Shown: one piece after another, positions 1 through 3,950 of the stretch | Numbering within the stretch: position 1 is the stretch's first letter | Layout of the letters: each line of letters starts with the position of its first letter | Assembly: GCA_026387595.1 (NCBI GenBank) | Contig: JAPLLL010000028.1 | Coordinates: 1 to 5,552 of the forward strand | Origin: Candidatus Omnitrophota bacterium | Lineage (GTDB): Bacteria > Omnitrophota > Gorgyraeia > JABMQH01 | DNA length: 5,552 bases | Direction of reading: 5' to 3' | Position numbers and translations under genes: made by a program | The notes under the pieces: generated by a model | What the model was told of the DNA's origin: nothing | Database searches by the model: none | The model's input: the letters and a program-made list of their open reading frames with translations, nothing else

Positions 1-124
1 AAAGCTCGCAAAGATATCCGACATTGCCCTGGCAATTGATTCTGATAATACCGCCAGGATACAAGAGGCCCATATAACAATAATTCACGCGATCTGCGAG
101 TTAATAGAGGACGCGTTTGCGTGA
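1..124 (+). CDS. gmhA: Phosphoheptose isomerase (GmhA), C-terminal end only
   Basis: The frame is open from the window edge (first full codon at 2) to TGA at 122-124 and gives the last 40 residues of a protein. The tail contains an S-D-N-T-A-R-I-Q-E-A-H run followed by I-I-H-A-I-C-E-L-I-E. This matches the conserved C-terminus of the SIS-domain sedoheptulose-7-phosphate isomerases (typically PS-D-T-x-RIQE-H ... H-LCE-VE); the Glu and His there belong to the metal and active site region of the family. GmhA converts sedoheptulose 7-phosphate to D-glycero-D-manno-heptose 7-phosphate in the cytoplasm, the first step of ADP-heptose synthesis. Its stop overlaps the GTG start of the next gene, rfaE2, which acts in the same pathway and supports the call. 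DiaA-like SIS proteins share this tail, so the assignment rests partly on that neighbour. Confidence 0.85.
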   Translation, partial: KLAKISDIALAIDSDNTARIQEAHITIIHAICELIEDAFA

Positions 125-600
125 GAAACAACCCCAAGATCAAATCATTAGCCGCTCTTAAAAAAACCGTTCAGGTTTTGCGCGGGAAGAAAAAAAGAAT
201 TGTGTTTACGAACGGCTGTTTTGATCTGCTTCACAGGGGCCATATTCAATATCTTAAGAAGGCGCGCTCGCTGGGTAATGCGCTGATAATCGGGCTGAAT
301 AGCGATGCTTCTGTCAGAAGGCTTAAGGGCAGTGATCGCCCCGCAACAAAACAGGCTGACAGGGCCGAGATCCTGGCCGGGCTTGAATTTGTGGATTACA
401 TAACGATCTTTAACCAGGACACGCCGTTAAAGCTGATCAAGCAGATAAAACCGGATGTGCTTGTAAAAGGCGCTGACTGGAAAAAAAGCCGTGTTGTAGG
501 CAAAGATATAGTTGAGGCCTACGGCGGCAGGGTCGAGCTGATAAAATATTTAAAAGGTTATTCTACAACCGGACTATTAAAGAATATTTCCAATGCCTGA
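121..600 (+). CDS. rfaE2: D-glycero-beta-D-manno-heptose 1-phosphate adenylyltransferase (RfaE domain II)
   Basis: A 159-residue protein that corresponds to the C-terminal nucleotidyltransferase domain of HldE, present here without the N-terminal kinase domain. It transfers AMP from ATP to heptose 1-phosphate to give ADP-heptose for the LPS core. Visible motifs are the T-N-G-C-F-D-x-L-H-x-G-H nucleotide-binding signature at residues 30-41 (H38 and H41), G-L-N-S-D-A-S-V at 58-65, R-P-A-T with a downstream D-R-A-E-I-L-A, D-V-L-V-K-G-A-D-W, V-G-K-D with E-A-Y-G-G-R-V, and a Y-S-T-T sequence at 147-150 that matches the family's C-terminal phosphate-binding motif. Length is normal for the split form. 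The GTG start at 121 overlaps the upstream TGA by 4 bases (GTGA), and a purine-rich TAGAGG at 105-110 lies 10 bases upstream as a modest ribosome site. The kinase half (RfaE1) must lie outside the window. Confidence 0.95.
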   Translation: MRNNPKIKSLAALKKTVQVLRGKKKRIVFTNGCFDLLHRGHIQYLKKARSLGNALIIGLNSDASVRRLKGSDRPATKQADRAEILAGLEFVDYITIFNQDTPLKLIKQIKPDVLVKGADWKKSRVVGKDIVEAYGGRVELIKYLKGYSTTGLLKNISNA

Positions 601-1036
601 TATTCAAAAAAAACTTTTGTGCCGGGTTACGGACGCAAATTTTAACCGGGCAAGAGAAGGATTGCGGGTTTGCGAGGAGTTTACCCGCTTTTTTTTAGAT
701 GACAGGGGCCTTACAAAAGCTTTAAAAAAGGCCCGCTCCGATATCAGCCGCATTTATACCGGCCTTTCGCATAATACGCGAAAGGCTTTATTTTCAGCGC
801 GTGATACGGCCTCGGACGTGGGAAGGGCCGGTTTTCCCTTTGAAAAGAAAAAAGAAAAACCTGTTGATATCTACTGGGCAAGCCTTCAGCGCTCAAAAGA
901 AGCGCTGCGCGTGCTTGAGGAGTTCGCGAAACTTGGCGGCCCGGGTTCAAGATCAAGCGATGATTTCAAAAAAATGCGCTTTAAACTTTATGATATTGAG
1001 AAACAATCTTTTAAAAGACTGCAAAAACTAAAGTGA
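593..1036 (+). CDS. thiD2: Stand-alone ThiD2-type hydroxymethylpyrimidine-phosphate kinase
   Basis: A 147-residue protein matching the ThiD2 domain (PF17792), which is better known as an N-terminal extension fused to ThiE in cyanobacteria and other bacteria. ThiD2 is described as a kinase strictly for HMP-phosphate, giving HMP-diphosphate, and is unrelated to the ribokinase-fold ThiD. The signature D-A-N-F-N-R-A-R-E-G-L-R-V-x-E-E-F is at residues 14-30. R-D-T-A-S-D-V-G follows at 70-77. A second, related helix motif A-S-L-Q-R-S-K-E-A-L-R-V-L-E-E-F is at 96-111, showing the family's internal repeat. No ThiE barrel is attached: the protein ends after R-F-K-L-Y-D-I-E-K. The ATG start lies inside rfaE2 (8-base overlap) and the stop overlaps thiC by 4 bases, so it is translationally coupled to both. 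Its position before thiC, which makes HMP-phosphate, fits the assigned reaction. Older annotation would call it a ThiE-like or hypothetical protein. Confidence 0.87.
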   Translation: MPDIQKKLLCRVTDANFNRAREGLRVCEEFTRFFLDDRGLTKALKKARSDISRIYTGLSHNTRKALFSARDTASDVGRAGFPFEKKKEKPVDIYWASLQRSKEALRVLEEFAKLGGPGSRSSDDFKKMRFKLYDIEKQSFKRLQKLK

Positions 1037-2229
1037 ACCAGATCATCAAGCAGATCGCAAAGTCTGAATCAGTAAAGGCCGACTATATCCTCGAAGGCAT
1101 CAGCGCCGGAAAGATAGTCGTACCGAACAATAAAAAACACAAGATAAGCCGGCCTTGCGGCATCGGCGAAGGCCTCAGGACAAAGGTCAACGCGAATATC
1201 GGCACATCGGAAGACCGCTACGACCTGAAAACCGAGTTGACAAAACTTGAAGTTGCCATAAAGGCTGGCGCAGACGCTGTAATGGACCTTTCAACAGGCG
1301 GGGACCTTGTAAAGGTCCGCAGAAAGATCCTGAAAGAATCCTGCGTACCCGTGGGAACTGTCCCGATCTATGAGGCGGCGGTAGGCATAACCAGAAGAAA
1401 AAAAACATTCAAAGACCTTACGGAAGCTGATTTTTTTGAACCGCTCCGCAGACAGGCTGAAGAGGGTGTTGATTTTTTTACGATACATTGCGGCGTAACG
1501 CAGGAGGTGATCGGCCGGCTGAAGAACCAGAAACGCGTGCTTGATATCGTGTCAAGGGGCGGGGCCATACTGACCGAATGGATGCTTTCAAATAAAAAAG
1601 AAAATCCTTATTATTCGCGATTCGGCGAAGTTCTCAAAATCGCAAAAAAACATAACATAACACTCAGCCTGGGCGACGGCTTAAGGCCGGGCGCGATCTC
1701 GGACGGGACGGACAGGGCACAGGTACAGGAGCTCATAATACTGGGCGAGCTTGCAAAAGAGGCCCGCGAGGCCGGCGTACAGGTTATGATAGAAGGGCCG
1801 GGCCATCTTCCGCTTGACCAGATAGAAACCAACGTCAGGCTTGAGAAGGCGTTGTGCAACAATGCGCCATTTTACGTCCTGGGGCCGCTTGTAACTGATA
1901 TTGCCCCGGGCTACGATCACATAACAAGCGCGATAGGCGGGGCCATGGCAGGAAGCTTTGGCGCGGATTTTCTATGCTATGTAACACCTTCCGAGCACCT
2001 GGGCCTGCCTTCTGTAGAAGACGTTGAAATGGGGGTCATTGCCTCGCGCATAGCAGCTCACGCGGCGGACATCGTAAAACGAACGCCTGGCGCACGCGAC
2101 TGGGACAGAAAGATGTCCCGTGCCAGAAAGCAGCGGGACTGGACAAAGCAATTCAGCCTTGCGATAGATCCGAAACGGCCGAAGGCAATCCGCAAAAAAA
2201 CAAGCCCGTCGGCAGACGATGTGCAGTAA
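1033..2229 (+). CDS. thiC: Phosphomethylpyrimidine synthase ThiC, apparently truncated at the Fe-S motif
   Basis: A 398-residue member of the short ThiC group. ThiC is a radical-SAM enzyme that rearranges aminoimidazole ribotide to HMP-phosphate. Conserved blocks in order: G-I-G-E-G-L-R-T-K-V-N-A-N-I-G-T-S at 43-59, A-V-M-D-L-S-T-G-G-D at 82-91, F-F-T-I-H-C-G-V-T, S-R-G-G-A-I-L, S-L-G-D-G-L-R-P-G-A, I-E-G-P-G-H at 253-258, Y-D-H-I-T-S-A-I-G-G and E-H-L-G-L-P at 321-326. H258 and H322 occupy the places of the two family zinc ligands. The GTG start overlaps the thiD2 stop (GTGA) with only a weak ribosome site, as expected for coupling. The oddity is the end: the frame reads S-A-D-D-V-Q then TAA and lacks the C-terminal CX2CX4C motif that binds the catalytic [4Fe-4S] cluster. 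A shifted remnant of that tail lies just downstream. As read here, the product should not perform radical chemistry; a sequencing or assembly error is a real alternative. Confidence 0.93.
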   Translation: MNQIIKQIAKSESVKADYILEGISAGKIVVPNNKKHKISRPCGIGEGLRTKVNANIGTSEDRYDLKTELTKLEVAIKAGADAVMDLSTGGDLVKVRRKILKESCVPVGTVPIYEAAVGITRRKKTFKDLTEADFFEPLRRQAEEGVDFFTIHCGVTQEVIGRLKNQKRVLDIVSRGGAILTEWMLSNKKENPYYSRFGEVLKIAKKHNITLSLGDGLRPGAISDGTDRAQVQELIILGELAKEAREAGVQVMIEGPGHLPLDQIETNVRLEKALCNNAPFYVLGPLVTDIAPGYDHITSAIGGAMAGSFGADFLCYVTPSEHLGLPSVEDVEMGVIASRIAAHAADIVKRTPGARDWDRKMSRARKQRDWTKQFSLAIDPKRPKAIRKKTSPSADDVQ

Positions 2230-2269
2230 ATACTGTTCCATAAAGATCATAGAAAAAAATTTGAAGTGA
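2222..2269 (+). pseudogene. Out-of-frame remnant of the ThiC C-terminal Fe-S tail
   Basis: Read one base later than the thiC frame, this stretch encodes CSKYCSIKIIEKNLK followed by TGA at 2267-2269. The C-S-x-K-Y/F-C-S-I-K-I pattern is what intact ThiC proteins show at their very end (typically C-S-M-C-G-x-K-F-C-S-M-K-I). The preceding in-frame residues S-A-D-D-V are also typical of the lead-in to that motif. Only two of the three cluster cysteines remain. Moving from the thiC frame into this one requires a net loss of 3n+2 bases (or a gain of 3n+1). A loss of 11 bases would restore three cysteines as CX2CX3C, and 14 would restore the classical CX2CX4C spacing. The restored stop lies about 10 bases before the Shine-Dalgarno sequence of the next gene, a natural operon spacing. 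Confidence 0.8.
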
Positions 2270-2278
2270 GGGAATAGA

Positions 2279-2285
2279 AAGGAGG
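2279..2285 (+). promoter_or_regulatory. Strong Shine-Dalgarno site for the PfkB-family kinase
   Basis: AAGGAGG, embedded in a longer purine run (2275-2287), lies 6 bases before the GTG at 2292. This is a near-perfect anti-16S match and fixes the GTG start of the kinase. It contrasts with the weak sites of thiD2 and thiC, which rely on overlap coupling, so the kinase is probably translated independently even if it is transcribed from the same message. Confidence 0.85.
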
Positions 2286-2291
2286 GGCTGG

Positions 2292-3194
2292 GTGAGCCTT
2301 CTTGTGGTGGGTTCCGTAGCCATTGATTCCGTAAAAACGCCTTTCGGCGAGCGAAAAGAGGTGCTTGGCGGCTCAGCCACGTTTTTCTCTATAAGCGCTT
2401 CCGCATTCACAAAGGTAATGCTGGTGGGCGTGGTCGGAAAAGATTTTCCGAAAAAATATATACGTACCCTGCAAAACAAGGGAGTGGACTTAAAAGGCCT
2501 TGAGGTCGGGCAGGGTAAAACCTTCAGGTGGAAGGGAAAATACGAATACGATCTGAACACGGCGCATACCATTTACACAAAGCTGAATGTTTTTCAAAAT
2601 TTTTCCCCGCGTATACCCGCGGAATACAAGAAAGCGGAGTACCTTTTCTTGGCGAATATAGACCCCAGGCTGCAGCTTTTAGTCCTAAAAAACATGAAAC
2701 GGCCGCGTCTCGTTGCCTGCGATACGATGAATTTCTGGATCACGAGCTCCCCGCAGGCCCTCAAAAAGGTATTGAAGGAAGTGGATATCTTCATATTGAA
2801 CGATTCCGAGATACGTCTGTTTGCGCAGGAATCAAATCTTATAACGGCCGCAAGATACGTTTTTACCCTGGGGCCCAAGATCGTTATAATAAAAAGAGGG
2901 GACAGCGGTGCGTTGCTTTTGACAAAAAACGGCGGTTGTTTCAGCGCGCCCGCGTATCTCATGGACAGCGTAAAGGACCCGACAGGCGCAGGGGATTCAT
3001 TTGCGGGAGGTTTCATGGGCTATGTAAGCAGTCGGAACGACCTGAGCGAATCCGGTTTCCGGAAAGCCGTTATTTATGGTACAATAATGGCTTCGTTCTG
3101 CGTTCAGGACTTCGGGCCCAACAGACTGCTGAGTTTAAAATCAAAGGATATCGCAGAGCGCTTGGCAAATTATAAAAAACATGTTCAATTTTAG
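2292..3194 (+). CDS. PfkB/ribokinase-family sugar or nucleoside kinase, substrate unknown
   Basis: A 300-residue protein of normal length for a PfkB kinase; it phosphorylates a hydroxyl group of a sugar, sugar phosphate or nucleoside using ATP. The N-terminus L-L-V-V-G-S-V-A-I-D at residues 3-12 is the family's first strand with the substrate-binding Asp. L-G-G-S-A-T follows at 25-30 (the GG motif). D-P-T-G-A-G-D-S-F-A-G-G-F at 229-241 is PfkB signature 2, with D235 as catalytic base and the anion hole before it. Between them is a distinctive block K-T-F-R-W-K-G-K-Y-E-Y-D-L-N at 76-89, then T-K-L-N-V-F, N-I-D-P-R-L-Q and D-T-M-N-F-W-I. I recognise this combination from a widespread group usually annotated only as sugar kinase. 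It is not RfaE1-like, despite the heptose genes upstream. Position after thiC is suggestive but does not define a role: a nucleoside or thiamin-related substrate cannot be chosen from sequence alone. The GTG start is set by the strong ribosome site just upstream. Confidence 0.92.
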   Translation: MSLLVVGSVAIDSVKTPFGERKEVLGGSATFFSISASAFTKVMLVGVVGKDFPKKYIRTLQNKGVDLKGLEVGQGKTFRWKGKYEYDLNTAHTIYTKLNVFQNFSPRIPAEYKKAEYLFLANIDPRLQLLVLKNMKRPRLVACDTMNFWITSSPQALKKVLKEVDIFILNDSEIRLFAQESNLITAARYVFTLGPKIVIIKRGDSGALLLTKNGGCFSAPAYLMDSVKDPTGAGDSFAGGFMGYVSSRNDLSESGFRKAVIYGTIMASFCVQDFGPNRLLSLKSKDIAERLANYKKHVQF

Positions 3195-3202
3195 CAGGAA
3201 AG

Positions 3203-3244
3203 GTCCCTCGGTGCCTGGTATGAAAAATTATCGCACCTCGGGAC
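3203..3244 (+). repeat. Imperfect hairpin downstream of the kinase gene
   Basis: GTCCC-TC-GGTGC (3203-3214) pairs with GCACC-TC-GGGAC (3233-3244). This gives two 5-bp helices separated by a symmetrical TC/TC internal loop, closed by an 18-base loop that is AT-rich. It begins 8 bases after the kinase stop. No T-tract follows, so it is not a classical intrinsic terminator. It directly joins the next hairpin, sharing base 3244, and the two together look like a palindromic intergenic (REP-like) unit. An mRNA 3'-end stabiliser is the other reasonable reading. Confidence 0.6.
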
Positions 3245-3268
3245 GAAAATTTGCAAAGCAAATTTTCG
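3244..3268 (+). repeat. Perfect 11-bp inverted repeat abutting tRNA-Gly
   Basis: CGAAAATTTGC (3244-3254) and GCAAATTTTCG (3258-3268) are exact reverse complements around a 3-base AAA loop. The last base of the right arm is the first base of the tRNA, so the structure occupies the whole tRNA 5' leader. The 3' arm contains TTTT but there is no unpaired T-tract after it. It could be the right half of a palindromic repeat unit, a leader structure that affects RNase P processing, or part of the 3' end of the upstream message. Confidence 0.7.
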
Positions 3269-3341
3269 CGGGTGTAATTCAATGGTAGAATGGCAGCTTC
3301 CCAAGCTGCATACGGCGGTTCGATCCCGCTCACCCGCTCCA
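3268..3341 (+). tRNA. tRNA-Gly (anticodon CCC), CCA encoded
   Basis: A 74-base tRNA with all arms visible. The acceptor stem is GCGGGTG (3268-3274) with CACCCGC (3331-3337), then discriminator T and encoded CCA (3339-3341). The D-arm includes TTCAATGGTAGAA. The anticodon stem GCAGC (3293-3297) pairs with GCTGC around the loop TTCCCAA, placing the anticodon CCC at 3300-3302. The T-arm GGCGG/CCGCT has one G-T pair and the loop TTCGATC. The sequence closely resembles E. coli glyU tRNA-Gly(CCC). It decodes GGG. It lies in the gap between the kinase and the lipoprotein gene, flanked on both sides by palindromic sequence. I see no clear promoter just upstream because the leader is a hairpin, so co-transcription with the operon followed by processing is possible. 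Confidence 0.97.
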
Positions 3342-3944
3342 ATGCGGGTTGGGTTCTCCCGCCTATGCCTTTCTATTTGCAACGCATGGCGGGATCCCGC
3401 CACGTATAGTATAACGTGGGGTTTAGGCGGGAGATTCCCATCGCTCGCTGTTGTATGCTCATTATCAGCGTTGATCTTGTCCGGGTGCGCAACGGTTCCG
3501 CACGAACAGGCCGGCCTGCCGGCAGCAATAGTTAAACCGGCTGCCCTGCCACAGGCGCAGATAGCGGGAACCGCGGCATTTACCTGGCCTGTCGCGGGCA
3601 CGGTCGCCTCTTATTTTGGTAATCCCGTTTACGGGGCCAAAAACAAAGGCATTGATATTAATTGCGCAGAGGGTGCGCCTGTCACCGCTTCAAAAAGCGG
3701 CAAGGTGGTATTTTGTCAGGACAGGGTAAAGGGATTGGGCAAGGTGATAATAATCGATCATCTTGACGGGTTCAGTACGGTCTACTCGGGAAATTCGGAA
3801 AATATGGTCAAGGCCGGCGATTATATAAAACAGGGACAGGTTATCGCGAAAGCAGGCTCAGGCGGACGGGGCGCCTCAACGCGCGTACATTTTGAAATAC
3901 GGAAAAGGCATACCCCGCAGAATCCGCTTGATTATCTTAATTAG
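3342..3944 (+). CDS. LytM/M23-domain lipoprotein, NlpD-like and probably non-catalytic
   Basis: A 200-residue protein if started at the ATG immediately after the tRNA CCA. A hydrophobic stretch (about residues 34-47) ends in a lipobox L-S-G-C with the lipidation Cys at 49. Then comes a short Pro/Ala-rich linker and one LytM domain (about 80-200): W-P-V-A-G-T-V, N-K-G-I-D-I at 101-106, G-K-V-V-F, I-I-I-D-H at 136-140, V-K-A-G-D-Y-I-K-Q-G-Q and R-V-H-F-E-I-R at 181-187, ending N-P-L-D-Y-L. Active M23 peptidases have His before the G-I-D motif and a second His in the Y-x-H position. Here these are Asn101 and Ser/Gly (149-150), so zinc binding should fail, as in the amidase activators NlpD and EnvC. 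A role in activating a cell-wall amidase is therefore more likely than cleavage. No LysM domain is present. The start is uncertain: there is no ribosome site, the pre-lipobox region is unusually long and it is encoded by palindromic DNA. The only other in-frame starts are rare codons or lie inside the signal sequence. Confidence 0.85.
   Translation: MRVGFSRLCLSICNAWRDPATYSITWGLGGRFPSLAVVCSLSALILSGCATVPHEQAGLPAAIVKPAALPQAQIAGTAAFTWPVAGTVASYFGNPVYGAKNKGIDINCAEGAPVTASKSGKVVFCQDRVKGLGKVIIIDHLDGFSTVYSGNSENMVKAGDYIKQGQVIAKAGSGGRGASTRVHFEIRKRHTPQNPLDYLN
3351..3439 (+). repeat. Nested palindromic element after the tRNA, overlapping the lipoprotein N-terminus
   Basis: The outer arms are TCTCCCGCCTA (3355-3365) and TAGGCGGGAGA (3424-3434), an exact 11-bp inverted repeat extended by GGG (3351-3353) with CCC (3437-3439). 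Nested inside are the perfect 14-base palindrome GGCGGGATCCCGCC (3388-3401) and the interrupted palindrome CACGTATA-G-TATAACGTG (3401-3418, one bulged base). An array of palindromes within about 90 bases is typical of REP/MITE-like intergenic elements rather than of protein-coding DNA. The open frame nevertheless runs through it, supplying the unusual N-terminal residues of the lipoprotein that follows. Whether it is repeated elsewhere in the genome cannot be seen from one window. Confidence 0.6.
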
Positions 3945-3950
3945 AAAAAT

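Noticed and set aside
2230..2274. Stop-codon readthrough at the thiC TAA as a way to restore the tail
   Set aside because: The in-frame continuation after TAA has no cysteines (I-L-F-H-K-D-H-R...), so readthrough would not give the Fe-S motif. Only a frame change does, and even that leaves two cysteines.
2292..3194. The PfkB protein as the missing RfaE1 heptose kinase
   Set aside because: It lacks the RfaE1-type N-terminal motif and matches a different PfkB subgroup; proximity to heptose genes alone is not enough.
3203..3268. Hairpins as rho-independent terminators of the operon
   Set aside because: Neither stem is followed by a T-tract on either strand, and the second runs directly into the tRNA.
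3282..3341. Upstream ATG at 3282 as the start of the LytM lipoprotein
   Set aside because: It lies inside the tRNA-Gly gene, and the first 20 residues would just be translated tRNA. The ATG at 3342 is used instead, with stated doubt.
3070..3342. Minus-strand open frame with the phrase G-I-E-P-P-Y-A-A-W-E-A-A-I-L-P-L-N-Y-T-R
   Set aside because: This is the familiar spurious translation of the antisense of a tRNA-Gly gene and continues antisense through the kinase 3' end. It is not a protein.
3388..3401. GGCGGGATCCCGCC as a transcription-factor operator
   Set aside because: It is one of several nested palindromes in the same 90-base element and lies inside the open frame, with no promoter visible; a repeat element explains it better.
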